From Craterostigma plantagineum (taxonomy: Eukaryota > Streptophyta > Magnoliopsida > Lamiales > Linderniaceae): a stretch of 64,000 bases of DNA. The stretch is from contig JAPQWV010000407.1 of assembly GCA_027422505.1 (NCBI GenBank), positions 248,001 to 312,000 on the forward strand, written 5' to 3'. The notes under the pieces are model-generated. The model was not told the origin of the DNA. It worked only from the letters and a program-made list of their open reading frames with translations, and made no database searches. A program made the position numbers and the translations under genes. This document shows positions 49,412 to 63,096 of the stretch, one piece after another; position 1 is the stretch's first letter, and every line of letters begins with the position of its first letter.

Positions 49412-50842
49412 ATGAGCGAAGAAACAAAATCTTCTTCGCTGGCGTATGATCGCACGGCGGAGCTACAAGCTTTCGACGACACGAAAGCCGGCGTCGAAGG
49501 CCTCGTCGATGCTAAAATCGCGAAGCTGCCGAGAATTTCCATCCACCCGCCGCAAAACTTGTTCGACATCTCAATTTCGAGCAGAACTCAGTTCACCTTT
49601 CCGCTGATCGACCTCAAAGGCGCCGATGAGGATGGTTTCAAACGCTGCGCGGTCGTCGATAAGATCCGCGAAGCGTCGGAGACGTGGGGGTTCTTCCAAG
49701 TTACGAATCACGGCGTACCAGCGAGCCTTCTCGGCGAGATGTTGCGAGGCGTTCGTCGATTCAACGTGCAAGATCTTGAGGTGAAGAAGAGGTATTACAC
49801 CCGAGATTTTGGGAAGAAATTTGGGTCTAACTGCAATTTTGACTTGTTTAGCTCCCCTGCCGCTAATTGGAGGGATTCATTCTACTGTTTATCGGCTCCC
49901 AATCCGCCGAACCCCGATGAAGTTCCAGATACTTGGAGGTTTGGTTGCGTACTTTTATCAAACACTTGACCTGCATAAGTCTTTAAGCACGTGTATGTGA
50001 ATTCAATCGTTACAGCTGAGTTTTTAACTATTAGTAAGCTAAACCAGTTACTTCGGTGATATGTTTCGTCCATGATCTTCGAAGCTATCATTTTTAACTA
50101 TTTAAATCTCTACATTTCTTTGTGATTATGTAGCTACCATCTTCTTCAATACCATTGCCTGATTCTTACAAAGATAGAACATCTACTGTAGGGAAATCAT
50201 CATGGAATACTCGAAACACATAACGAAGCTGGGGAAAAAACTGTTCGAGTTACTCTCCGAGAGCCTCGACTTAAGCCCAAACCACCTCATAGAAATGGAA
50301 TGCGCAGAATCGCTCGGTTTGATCGCTCACTACTACCCACCATGGCCCGAGCCAGAGCTAACCCTGGGAATAACGAAGCATTCAGACAACGATTTCTTGA
50401 CCGTTCTCCTTCAGGACAACTCGGGCGGATTGCAAGTCTTGCATCAGAATCAGTGGGTCGACGTTCAGCCCGTCGAAGGAGCGTTAGTGGTGAACGTTGG
50501 AGATCTTCTTCAGCTAATAAATTCAAGAAAACCACTCGTTTCGAATGTTGGTTTGGCCTTTCTTTCATCTTCGAAATTTCTTTTCGTCAGCTCATCACAA
50601 ACGACAAGTTCGTGAGCGTACAGCACAGAGTCTTGGCTAGCTCGTCGGGCCCGAGGGTATCAGTGGCCTGCTTCTTCGGGCGAGATTCTGGCCCGAGCAA
50701 GATAGTTCTTTCGCCGATCAAGGAGCTTTTACCAGAGGAAAATCCGGCGAAGTATCGAGCGACCACGTCGAACGAGTACACTAAGTTCTTTTGCGCAAAA
50801 GGGCTCGACGGCACTTCCGCTCTGCTGCATTTCCGATTGTAG
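49412..50842 (+). CDS. 2-oxoglutarate/Fe(II) dioxygenase, ACC-oxidase-homolog type, with a damaged splice donor
   Basis: Three exons (49412-49938, 50192-50513, 50591-50842) sum to 366 residues, normal for the family. The non-haem dioxygenase N-domain ([20 protein letters not shown]) and the Fe/2-oxoglutarate domain are present: HSD (from [11 protein letters not shown]), SVQHRVL (third iron ligand), and PRVSVACFF (2-oxoglutarate Arg and Ser). It ends FRL. Many such homologs act in specialised metabolism; the substrate is unknown. Intron 2 (50514-50590, 77 nt, ends TTTTCGTCAG) begins CTAATAA directly after LLQ, where GTAATAA is expected, so the donor G has changed to C, or the base is misread. 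If the intron is kept, the frame stops at 50615 and the iron-site His is lost. Intron 1 is canonical. Confidence 0.82.
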
Positions 50843-51103
50843 AATCATGTTCGGCCCGGCCCGGCCCGGCCCTTGAAGAGTAGACGATGAATGGATTTGC
50901 GGGCTTAGGCCTGTGAATTGTTAATTCTTTTGGGCCTTGTTGTACATTTCACTAGTGTGATGGTTGAACAGTAAATCTACTTTTTGCTATTACAGCCCAA
51001 CGATAAGATATGATTCGAAAAATATGGGGTGATTTTGGAATTGTTGCAAAGTATGATCTCCTTAACGATATTAACAAATCAAAACCATATATCAATTTTT
51101 TAA

Positions 51104-51147
51104 TGGGCCTAACTTATAGTGCACTAGGCCCATAAATTTAAGGCCCA
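51104..51147 (+). promoter_or_regulatory. Three site-II (TGGGCY) elements in the RPL15 promoter
   Basis: TGGGCC at 51104-51109, and its complement GGCCCA at 51127-51132 and 51142-51147. Site-II motifs bind TCP factors and mark plant ribosomal-protein promoters. A TATATAAA box follows at 51188-51195. Confidence 0.65.
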
Positions 51148-51256
51148 AATAGTATTGCAAGGCTGAAGACGCCTCTAAAGCCCTAGCTATATAAACCACT
51201 GTCCCTCTTTGGTTCGCCGGTCTCGGTTGGAGCGGCAGATCTCGGGGAAGTGCAAA

Positions 51257-52613
<1,357 letters not shown>

Positions 52614-53471
52614 TCTTTTGCTGTTTTGTCAATGTTAGTGACTTTGATTGTCGATTTGAAACTCTTTTGGAGTCATTTTGATACTGAAAGTTGTTTTGTG
52701 AGACTGATGATTTGCTCTCTTTCTACTGTGACTCATAGTCTATGATTGCTGTGTTTTTAATAATCTTCAGCTTGGAGATTGTTGTCTTTATCTTCGTTCT
52801 TGCATGAAGATTTAGCAGAGAATCACTAAAACAAAATCTGCGCAATGAACTGTCCAATACCCAATGTTTTTAAGCAGCCGAAGTATTTTTAGTTTAATTG
52901 ATAATTCATTCATAAAAATAAAAGAATTTGACAGCTCATAATGTCCCATCACACTCAAAGTCAGATCTCCAGCACAAAAAGGAATCGTTTCACTTTCTTG
53001 ATCAGAACAAGACATCCCATTTTGTGGAAAGAAAATCGAAGTTCAAAGCTTTTGTTCCCTTTCGTCTTCTTCTCTGTCATTGGTTGAACTGATTTTAATG
53101 TTGCTATGGTAATTCTTTAATTTGATCTTTATTGTTAGTTTAATTACCCCAACCATACGATGCTCTGTCCAGGCATTAACAAGATTTAAATGTGTTCATG
53201 AAAGAGTGTCATATCTCCCAACTCTCTACTCATTTTCACCACAAGGGAGCTCTCTTTCTTTTCTACAACTCAGCAAAAAAAAGAGTTGCAATACCTTGAA
53301 AATACATCGTTCATTATTACGAAAGGGACGTGACAACATCTAGCCATAAAATAAATCCCATTTCTTGACCCTTTTTCCCCTCGTGACCGAAAAGGAACAA
53401 ATAAAGGTTGAATCTTTTTGGGTGCTGTTACCGCTCAAGCAAAGGTTGAATATTTCACATTGAAAAACAAG
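52614..53471. other. Intergenic
   Basis: RPL15 3' UTR and the 5' region of the TPR gene. An open frame from 53418 begins with TTG only, so it is not a start. No gene is seen. Confidence 0.45.
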
Positions 53472-56067
53472 ATGCTGTGTGCTTGTTCTGGGGAACGGTT
53501 CAAACTCGAAGAATTACCCCCAAAATCGCCAGATTCATTAGCCACGAGGGACTTCTCTGCAAGTGGAATCTCATCAAGAACCGTAACAGCTGACTCCATT
53601 GAATCAAAGCTCGAAGATGCTCAAGTCGATGAAGCTGAGTCGACGCTTAAAGAAGCCCCATCTTTGAACTATGAGGTATGCTACGACCTCGTTCGCTCGA
53701 TGTTTTATTACCTCGTCGAAAATGTGCATGAATGTTGTGTTCTTTTGAAGGAAGCTAGAGCATTACTGGGCAGGCTTGAGTACCAAAGAGGCAACTACGA
53801 CGCCGCGCTTCACGTGTTTCAAGGCATAGACATTCGCACGTTGTGTGAGAAAATGAAGAAAGCTATCGCCGCGAGAACTCAACATCAAAGGAAATCGAGG
53901 TCCAAAGGGAGACGCTTGCAAGCTTCTGTAATGTCGCTTCACTCCGTGAGTCTCCTTCTTGAAGCTGTGCTTCTTAAAGCTAAGTCCTTGGCCGAGCTTG
54001 GGCGTATTCGAGGTATTGTCTTTCGCAATTGTTTTCATCTGGGATCTGTTAATATGCCTCATAGATCAGCTTCCATGATCTGTGAACGTGATAACTCTGT
54101 AACGTAGTCGAATGATTACGAGTGAATATGCCTATTTAGAACATCATTAAAGCATGTGTAAGAGTTCTGATTATGGCTGTTTTATTGCTGATTAAATACA
54201 CAACAGAGGCTGCAGAAGAGTGCACCGTGATCTTGGACATAGTCGAATCAGCATTACCGAATGGTATAAACCGAGACGTGAAAGAAGATCCTAAGCTGCT
54301 CGAAATGTTTCACAGAGCTCTGCAGTTTCTGGCCAAGCTATGGCTTCAAGAGGGATCAATACACAAAGCCATCTCTGTATATCGAAGGGCTTTAACCAAA
54401 CCGTGGAACTTGAAGCCACAAACTGTGGCTAAACTGCAGAAGGACTTGGCCGTAGTTTTACTCTACGGCGGGGTCGAAGCAGACGTTTCCTCATCTTCCC
54501 CAAAGAACGGTTTGGAGGAATCAATCCTTCTGCTGAGCATAATCATGCAAAAGATTCTGACCGGCGAAGTGGAATGGGACCAAGAAGTGTTGGATCATTT
54601 GACTTTTGCCTTGTCGATCTCTAATCAGTTCGAGTCTTTGGCTCGTAACGTAGAACGAGTTTTGCCAGGCGTTTATGATCGCTCGACGAGATGGTATTTT
54701 CTTGCCCTTTGTTACAGCTCATTAGGACAAGATGGAACCGCTTTAGATCTGTTGAAAAAAGCAGCAGGCGCCTCAGAAGGTAATAAAGCCCCTCGTCTGC
54801 ATTTACCTATGCTCTTACTAGGAGCAAAGTTGTGCTCTCGAAACCCTAATAAATCCTTCGAAGGGATAAGTTACGCCCATAGGGTTATCGACATCTCGAA
54901 AGATCGAAAGAACGAGCATATCCTAAGTCAAGGACATAAGTTTCTTGGAATCTGCTGCAGTAATGCTGCCAAGATATGTGTTTCAGATGTCCAAAGATCT
55001 GCCCTGCATAGGAAATCGCTGAATTTTCTCAAACAATGTTCTCTGATTGATAAGAACGACTCAGAGGTTAGGTTATGTCTGGGGTTAGAAAATGCCCTTC
55101 AAAGGGACTTAAACGAGGCATTCAACGAAGCCATTTCTTGCTCGAAAATCTGCGGTGGCGGCGAAATCTTATTGCGTGCCTGGAAACTACTTGCTCTTAT
55201 TGCATCAGCACAACAGAAATTCGAAGACTCGGAAGCTATAATCGATCTTGCTTTGGATGATTCAAGCGGCATTGATCAGTTAGAACTTCTGAGGTTGAAA
55301 GCTGTTGTTCGAATAGCTCAAGGAGAACCCAAGCAAGCCATCGAAACTTATAGGATTTTGCTAGCATCGATTCACGGCGGGCGTAACGATGAGCACGAGG
55401 AAACCCCTAACGAGGTTATGCACGAGCCTGTAAGAATTTGTCATATTATGATGGTTTTTCTTGCAATTTTTTACAATTTTCTGGGAAAAATTCCAGGTTT
55501 TATTAGCAGGGAAGAGGTTCGAATTAGAAGCATGGTTAGATTTGGCCGGCCTTTACTCAGACAGCAAGCTATGCCTCGACTCAAACATCTGCATAGAAAA
55601 TGCAAAGGCTATCGACTTCTATTCGCCCCGTGCCTGGCATGCTACAGGTAGTCAAATTTCGAGCGATTTTCCTGATACGATTTCTATTGAACAGCTAATT
55701 ATGACTTTCTCGATTTGCAGGGCAACTATTCCAAGCCCAGAAACAATACAGAGAAGCCCTTATTGCATTCTCAATCTGCCTATCGATCGAACCCGACTTT
55801 GTACCAAGCATAGTTTCGACGGCAGAGTTGTTGCTAAAGACGGGCAACACTAAATCACACCCCATTGCGAAGAGCTTGCTGATGAATGCATTGCGCTTAG
55901 AGCCTACCAACCACCAAGCTTGGTTTAGTCTCGGAGTAGTGTATAGAAGCGAAGGGTTATTACATCAAGCTGCAGAAGCGTTTCAGGCCTCCCACGAGCT
56001 TGAGCTCTCTGCTCCCGTCTTACCATTTGGAACAGCTGTAAGATCTAACGAGTTTCGTACTGCTTAG
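53472..56067 (+). CDS. NPG1-related calmodulin-binding TPR protein
   Basis: The NPG1/NPGR family: calmodulin-binding TPR proteins; NPG1 is needed for pollen germination, and NPGR members act in PI4K complexes at the plasma membrane (from memory). Five exons (53472-53675, 53751-54012, 54207-55429, 55497-55647, 55721-56067) sum to 728 residues. The start MLCACSGERFKLEE, then ATRDFSASGISSRT and DEAESTLKEAPSLNYEEARAL are family hallmarks, as are RALTKPWNLKPQTV and a C-terminal TPR tandem with NHQAWFSLGVVYRSEG. Start chosen at the ATG giving MLCACSG. Cysteines at 3 and 5 may be acylated. All introns are canonical. Confidence 0.9.
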
Positions 56068-56345
56068 GACAACAGTTTTGAATCGAACCGTTGTGACACA
56101 ACCGATCTATTGCCTTGTCTACTCGCATATATGCATAAGATTCGTTCTGACATACAAAAAAGATCACAAAATTTTCACATTTAGACGACTTTTTTTACAC
56201 ACACGATCAAGAGTCTTCAATTAGACAACACTCCTTTAGGTGGAACGAAATCATTCGTCTATACATCACCGTCCTTTCATATTACTACGAGCAGATATTT
56301 AAAAACTTACCGTAGCGAATGCAGTCAATAATCGGTGAGGCTATA

Positions 56346-56859
56346 TCATCCCATCTGCCACTGAATCAAGAAAAAAATGAACCTTGGTAGATTAGTGCAG
56401 TAGCATGAGCAATAACTGAGCTTACTAATCAAGAAGAAATCACCAAGTAGTAACAAACGTTTACCTTAAGAACAGGTTCCCCTGTATTAGTGTTGGCGTT
56501 TTGTTTTGCAGCAGCGGCTAACTGTGCCTTGGCTGCTCGACCAGCCGCAGAGCGATCAAACTCCTCCTGCCTGAAAAAAAAAGATGGTATTTTTGTTTAA
56601 GGATTCACAAGCCCAATCAGCACAGAAATAGAACAGAAACGGAAAAGGACTCAAAATCCCAACAGTGAATAGATTCGTCACCCACAAGAACAAATAGTGA
56701 AAATGGAATTAAAATATGAACATATTAAATGGGTTGATCAAACAAAAACCTTCTCTGAGCTGCTTCAGCTGCTCTGGCCCGGGCTTCTTCTGATTCCAAT
56801 CGTTCCTCCTCTCTCCTTCGCTGTTTGCTTCCTCCATCGAAGCAATCGAAACAACCCAT
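56346..56859 (-). CDS. Small N-myristoylated, SVIP-like plant protein
   Basis: Three coding exons (56750-56859, 56465-56570, 56346-56360) give 76 residues. It begins MGCFDCF, a good N-myristoylation signal with Cys3 and Cys6 for palmitoylation, then an Arg/Glu/Ala-rich helix (RREERLESEEARARAAEAAQ) and ends GEPVLKWQMG. The layout recalls animal SVIP, a membrane-anchored p97/VCP inhibitor, with the helix as the VCP-binding part; homology is my inference, not established. The last coding exon holds only WQMG and a stop. Function unknown. Confidence 0.75.
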
Positions 56860-57261
56860 TTCCCTTTATAGCTAAGCTTACTGAGCTTCTTGCCACTGTT
56901 ATCACAATTTTCTTGTTGCAATCTATCAATGGGGTTTTGCAATCGATAACAATATCAAGAAATCGTAGAGATAATGGAAAAAGCAAGGTATTATTTTACT
57001 CAGAAGTCGTTGATGACGCCTGTAATTTTCGCTTTCCCGTGAATTAACAGAGATTTTACATTTTGATCCTTATTTTACCACAATAACTGAACAGTAAATT
57101 TCAGAGGGAAAATAAATAAATCATGATGACGACCGAGTGACGACGGTCCACGCATCACAATCATTACTCTTACCAAAAAAGTGGTTCCTTCGTTCAAATA
57201 TTTCCTTTCAGATTCCGGCGAGGATACCGGCGACGTGGCGGCAGAGGACGGTTAGGAGGTC
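56860..57261. other. Divergent intergenic region
   Basis: Shared upstream region of the SVIP-like gene (-) and the BSD gene (+). No gene is seen. Confidence 0.5.
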
Positions 57262-59273
57262 ATGGCGTGGATCGCTCGTTCGCTCGCCAACTCTCTCCAC
57301 CTCGACGAAGAAGGTGAAGAAGAAGGCGATTGGGAATCGGAGGACGAATCCAGCCACCGATACGACGACATACCGTTAGAGGACCCTCCGGCGGCATCAT
57401 TTCGACCGTCCGATGAAGATCTAGATCTCAGATATTCTGAAGATATCGGAAATCAAGGGCGAGGAATGAAGGAGGATCTATCGGAGCTCAGGGACAGCCT
57501 CGCGCGCCAGCTGTTGGGCGTTGCTTCATTCCTCGCACCACCACCTCCGCCACCTCCTCCGCGTAATCAGTGTTGTAATTTCGAATCGAAATCTGATGAG
57601 CTGGTCACCGCGGAGTTGGGGTGTGGCAAGTCGGAATCGGAGAGCCCCCGTGCAAGTGCGGCGGAGATCGAGGATTATTGTGAAGATACGGGGGAATTGG
57701 AGGACTATGACGAAAATATAGTGGACGGCGCGGCTGGGATAACTGAAGAGGTGTTGGCCTTTGCGACGAACATTGCTCACCACCCAGAGACGTGGTTGGA
57801 TTTTCCCTTGTCGGACGAGGAAGAATTTGAAGGTGATTTTATGGTTGTCCGAAGATTTGATTTCTTGTTTAATGTGTTTCTTTTGTGCATTGGTAAGTGA
57901 AATTTGAGGAAGCAAAGTAACCCATTGTCGTCACAGGCCAATGGCCATGTGCATAGTTTTAGCTGCTGTATGATTGTCCCTTGTGATAAACTATGCCGAA
58001 AGGTTAAGCCTTCACTTTAAGAAGCTTTACACATACACACACACACACTAAAAGTCAATATGAATATCATTTGTTGATCTTGCAGTGAATCACGTGCCAT
58101 GCTTTTAGTTCACTCACGAGAAAAAGTTTCTTCCTCAAACATTAAATAGGTCTTTTTGAATGATGTACATCGGTGGAGAGACTGAAGAGTGTGGATATTG
58201 TTTCTTCTGACAGCATCTAAAGTAGACATGGCTTCGTGAAAACTATTGGAGAGTGAATGCCAGTAATTTTACATGTACTTTAGCATGATGTAGTGTCTCA
58301 CTTGTTCCAGAAAGGAAATAGTTCTGTTAAGATGTTTTTTTTTTTTTTTTGGTATGAAGTTGAGTTGTTCCTGGCTGCTAATGAATTGCTGTATGGTTCT
58401 TCTATGTGATTCAGCTTTACTGATTCTTCGTTCTTTCTTGTTTCATCTCTTCTCCAGATTTCGATATATCTGATACTCAGCACAAGCATGCATTAGCTAT
58501 TGAACATTTAGCTCCAAGATTAGCTGCTCTGAGATTTGAGCTATGCCCAGTTCATATGACCGTGGGCTACTTTTGGATGGTTTATTTCGTCCTTCTCCAT
58601 TCGAGGTTAAATAAACATGACGGTGACCTTTTGTCTTCACCACAGGTTAGTCAATGCTAAACCTAATGGACCTTGTTATTCATATAGTATCTAAACCCCG
58701 ACATACGTCTCTAATTTGCAGCTTGTTCATGCTAGAACTATGTGGATGAAAGAACTACATAACCGAACTAAGGAGTCCTCTTCATCGTACTGGTCAGGGA
58801 TAACTACTATCCACTCGAGAGAAAGCGAAGATTCACCTCGTGGGAATTTTACTATACGTAATACAGATGAAGAAGATACACAAGCCTCTTCTTCTGAACC
58901 AGCAATGCACTACAGCACCAATGTGGATGAACTCGAAATCAGTCCATTTACTTACAGTGACATGCACGCCTCTGAGGAAGTCGAGTTCATAGACAAATCT
59001 GTAATTAAAGAAGATCCCGCCCCCAAATTCGAGGAAAAGGAAATGATTGTACCAACAACTTCAGCGAATTATCACGAGCTTGATGATGACGATGATGGTT
59101 GGATAAATGATGATGACCCTGACTTGGTTGGATATTCAGGTACCTCAGATGCAATCAACGAGGAAGATATATCATTTAGTGATTTAGAAGATGATATAGA
59201 TTACGTCGTGCCTGTCAAGCATAAGACAGTCTTAACCGAGTGGAATGGTACAAAGACTGATAGAACCACATGA
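57262..59273 (+). CDS. BSD-domain protein
   Basis: Three exons (57262-57832, 58458-58645, 58722-59273) give 436 residues. The N-terminus MAWIARSLANSLHLDEE is followed by acidic stretches and a Pro run (PPPPPPPPR). The BSD domain lies at about 190-250 across the exon 1/2 junction: ATNIAHHPETWLDFPL, then LRFELCPVHMTVGYFWMVYF with the conserved Phe-Trp pair. The tail is acidic (DDDDGWINDDD, DLEDDIDY). BSD domains occur in TFIIH p62 and synapse-associated proteins; the plant members with this acidic layout are poorly understood. Complete. Confidence 0.88.
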
Positions 59274-60461
59274 AATCAGATCCTCCGCTCAGAAATAAAC
59301 AGGAAGAAAAAAAAAGCTGCCTCCGTTGATGAGGTACGTCCTTCGGGTTTTATGGGGTTTGATCTCAGTTCTTTAGAGATTGCATTTAGTTTATCAGAGT
59401 TTGCAGATATCTGGTTTGTCCTATCGATTGATCAATGCCAAAGCTTACACCAGCAATGGAAGTTTTGATGATTTCAGTTTTCAGTGATATAAAAGTTTGG
59501 ATTATATTGAAGAGACATATAGAGGGAGCGTTTGTTTTTTTATTTTCTTATTTATTTGACCTTGTTATTATAGAGGCATTACTGTTCTTGGACCCAAGAA
59601 TTTAAGGGGTGAAGACGTTGTCCCTTAACATGGGAACTCAATGTAAAGATAAAACAAGTCGATTGGTTGCTTGTCTTGTGTCGTGTATGTATGGTATGTA
59701 CTATGTACATTCTAGTGTGAAAGAAAAGAAGAAAATAGATTATTATTTTATTATGCTCTCTGTTTACTTTAATTAGGCAAAAAACTAAATGTCATTAACT
59801 TCGAATTTCTAACTAGGGAGGAAATATCTCAGTTCTGTATAAATTTGACTTTTGTGAATAATTTTTTTAATAAAGCCATTTATGACATTTGATTTGAGGA
59901 TTGATAGCAATGCCACATTTGCGATGTAATTTCGTAAGAAAATTCAATCTTTTCCAATTAATCTCAGTCGTCGGATCAAATACCTACACAGATTCCACAT
60001 CTCGATTATCCTCTTCAATTCCCTTGTAATTTTCTCGCATTTTCTTGCGATAATTGTATTTAAGCCAACCAACCCTTCAAACCCATTCTTATTTTGGACG
60101 GCGGCTTTCCGATTGACTTCATCAGGTGCGATTTTTTTCCGCAAAAGATTTGTTTAAAATCCAATACTAAGCTGCTGCTGCATTTACAATTATCATTTAT
60201 TGTATTGACTGACCAATCACGCAGGCCGGAGCTTATTGGGAGTTGCAATACCTTCTTATCCTCCTCGAATTTTGCTCATATCTCCAAAAATCCCGCGAAT
60301 TTTGCCCCCTTTTTATAATCACGGAACCGAACCCTAGTTTCGAATTGGTTGTTTGAGTTGTTGGGCGAGGAGATTGAGGTCCGGCGGGGGAGATATTACC
60401 AGCGAAAAAAAATTGTGGGTCTTTCTTTGTTTTCTGTTGAAGCGCGTTTGAGTTGAAGCAC
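59274..60461. other. Intergenic
   Basis: BSD gene 3' UTR, then AT-rich DNA and the 5' region of the PP2-A10-like gene. No gene is seen. Confidence 0.45.
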
Positions 60462-61721
60462 ATGGATAGTGAATTGGTGAAGAGGGGTTTGGAGTTTGCT
60501 CGAAAGAGGAAGAAATGGATTATTGCCCTTGGGTTGATTGGGTTTTCAAGCTATGGTGCGTACAAAGTTTATCACAGCCCCTCTGTAGTCAGGAAGCGAA
60601 AGAAGATGATGGAATTACTGGGAGCAATAGTTTCTTTATCGGAGGTTGCAGCTGACTCTGCTGAGACAATCGACGTCGTGTCGAAGGATTTGAAGCAGTT
60701 CCTCAACTCCGATTCGGATGAAATCCCAAATAGTTTGAAGCAGCTGTCGAAGATCGCTCGTTCGAAAGAGTTTTCTGAATCTTTAAGGTGTGTTTTTCAG
60801 GCACTGACCGTTGGGATTCTGAGAGGTTACAATAAGGTGGAGAGTAATGATAGCGAGATTAAAGAAAAGGGCAGCTCGAATTTCGGCGATAGGGTTATGG
60901 ATCGACTGATGTCTAGTTCTGGGACTGGGTTTGTCTCCGTGATCGTCGGTAGTTTTGCAAGAAATCTTGTCCTAGGATTTTACGCCAACAATACATCCTC
61001 AGCCAACGGTGAATCTGATGCAAAGTTAGGTTCTTCAGAATGGTTGAGTTTGATCACAGACGATAAAAGCAGAGCCTTGATCGCAGACTGTATCAAGACT
61101 TTCGTCAGTACAGCAGTGGATGTGTATCTTGGTAAGACGATGGACATAAACCTATACGACGAGGTTTTCTCTGGGCTGACTAATCCCAAACACCAAAGCG
61201 AAATGAAGGATATCTTAGTCTCGCTCTGCAATGGAGCTGTCGAAACCCTAGTCAAGACATCCCACCATGTCCTAACTACCTCTTCGAAACAAAAACCCGT
61301 TGAAGGACCTAATGATTTCCATCGACTCACAGATCACAGAGACGAAGATGACGAGCTAGTAGTCAATAGGGATGACTATGAGGTACGAAAACAGATGAAT
61401 CAATCTACAGGCATCGATCTTGGTAATAACGGATGGGTTGACGGCGTCTCGTCGACTTTGGCTGTACCAAGAAACCGCAAGTTTGTGCTCGATATCACTG
61501 GTAGGGTTATGTTTGAGACCGTTAGGTCGGTTATGGAGTTCTTCGTTTTGAGAGCATCTGATGGTTTGCATAGGACTTTAAACGCTGCTCACGACGAGGT
61601 TGTCGAGAAGGGATTCGAAGTTGTGAGATTCGTGGGTGCTAAATCTTCGGTTATTCTTACGATATTGTTCGCCTTGTTCTTGCATATCTTGGGAAACACT
61701 CGGGTTTTGCTGTCAGCATGA
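60462..61721 (+). CDS. PHLOEM PROTEIN 2-LIKE A10-type protein
   Basis: An intronless 419-residue protein starting MDSELVKRGLEFARKRKKW, with a hydrophobic segment at about 19-35 and a C-terminal membrane segment (about 390-415, SVILTILFALFLHILG). The conserved block LLGAIVSLSEVAADSAETID, then FLNSDSDEIPNSLKQLSKIA and FQALTVGILRGY matches the group named PP2-A10 in Arabidopsis. I see no Nictaba-type lectin domain, so the 'phloem protein 2' label may be misleading. Function unknown. Confidence 0.82.
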   Translation: MDSELVKRGLEFARKRKKWIIALGLIGFSSYGAYKVYHSPSVVRKRKKMMELLGAIVSLSEVAADSAETIDVVSKDLKQFLNSDSDEIPNSLKQLSKIARSKEFSESLRCVFQALTVGILRGYNKVESNDSEIKEKGSSNFGDRVMDRLMSSSGTGFVSVIVGSFARNLVLGFYANNTSSANGESDAKLGSSEWLSLITDDKSRALIADCIKTFVSTAVDVYLGKTMDINLYDEVFSGLTNPKHQSEMKDILVSLCNGAVETLVKTSHHVLTTSSKQKPVEGPNDFHRLTDHRDEDDELVVNRDDYEVRKQMNQSTGIDLGNNGWVDGVSSTLAVPRNRKFVLDITGRVMFETVRSVMEFFVLRASDGLHRTLNAAHDEVVEKGFEVVRFVGAKSSVILTILFALFLHILGNTRVLLSA

Positions 61722-63096
61722 ACTTGGTTTGATTTCCTTACATTTATAAAGGTCGATTATTGATTGTTCTGTTATGCAGTCGTTTTTATTGTGTAAGCAG
61801 AATCATTTGCATGTGATGCACAGATTTTTATGGTGTCTTTGCTTTGGTACAAGTACAATGTAATGGAAGTTTATCGTCCTCGGCATAACTATTGGAATTT
61901 AGAGACATAATATGGCATTGTAAGATGTCTTGATGTCTTGATTATTAGTTTCTCTTGTGTTTCTTATCATTATTATTAACTCTGTCAATATTGTCTACGA
62001 ACCCGATTATTCATAGGATCGATCAACGAAGAAAAGCGAATCCCTCTAATTTTTTTTAATGTATGATATCCTGATAACAGAGCAATACAGTAGCTTGCTG
62101 TCTTTTCTATATAAAAGTAACTAATGGTTGCTGTGCTGATAATTATCATTTCACCATATATTAATATTTTTCTAGGGGATTTTACATAAGTACCCTGTCA
62201 GAATAAATTTTTTGCACATTGGTACATGCCCGCCGCAAGGTACATCATATCACACATTTAGGTATCATAGAGAAACGTATTGCCGTACGTAATACAACTA
62301 GTAAATGGTATCATCACATAGTCAGCCGCATGGTACCGTACGGAACATATATAGATATCATATATGAGTACCATATAACTGCGTGACGTGGACGCAACAC
62401 ACATATAAAAAAGTACGTCAAGACCGGGAAAATGGTACGCACATTCGAACGAGTATTTATATAAAAAAATTGCTGACATGTGTACTCACTGCAAATTCTT
62501 TTATACAATCGGATATTTTCCTACCACCATTTTTCTAAGATTATATATATTATTATGTAGGGTCTTTACAAATAAGTACCCATCTGGATAAAAACTTGTA
62601 ATTTAGTACCCTGTCAGGATTTTTTTATATGTAGGTACCTAACAGAATAAATTGTTTGCACATAGGTACCCGATCCCCGAAAGTACATCATACAACACAT
62701 TTGGGTATCCTATATCAACACATTTTGGTACTCTATATAACAGAAATAGTACGACGTATGCTATATTTAGGTACGCCCTATGTAACACACATGTATGCCG
62801 TAGGTACGACGTATGCTATATATTTAAGTACCCTATATCAACGTGTTATGGTACGCAATATACACAGGAAGGTACGACATGACTAAAAAAACTGGTAAAA
62901 ATTAAATCGGGTACCTATCTGTAAAATTTTCTGATATGGGTACCTATGTGTAAAACATTTTATCCAACTGAGTATTTTTCTATTGATTCACCTATTATTG
63001 TATATATATATATATATATAGCTTCGTCAAAATCACCGCCCGCGAACAAAAAAGCAAAGCCAGTCAATTTGCGGGCACGAAATTAGAACAGCCGAC
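61722..63096. other. Intergenic with GTAC-rich repeats
   Basis: 3' UTR of the previous gene, then GTAC-rich interspersed repeats (about 62177-62980), an (AT)n run at about 63000-63020, and the promoter and 5' UTR of the next gene. Confidence 0.5.
62177..62980. repeat. GTAC-rich direct and inverted repeats, probable transposon remnant
   Basis: An 80-85 bp block (62194 region) recurs near 62635-62715: AACAGAATAAATT, GCACAT-GGTAC, AAGTACATCATA and ACACATTTGGGTATC. Inside are further repeats of GGTACGACGTATGCTATAT. The right end (about 62905-62975) is an inverted relative of the left (GGGTACCTATGTGTAAAACATT). The arrangement suggests a short non-autonomous inverted-repeat element, but I find no clear target duplication. 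Confidence 0.5.

Noticed and set aside
52812..53015. A 67-residue minus-strand ORF
   Set aside because: No homology recognised, AT-rich, in the RPL15 to TPR-gene spacer, without splice or promoter support.
62652..62886. Two overlapping 76-residue ORFs
   Set aside because: They come from the GTAC-rich repeats and read open in two frames at once, with no family similarity.
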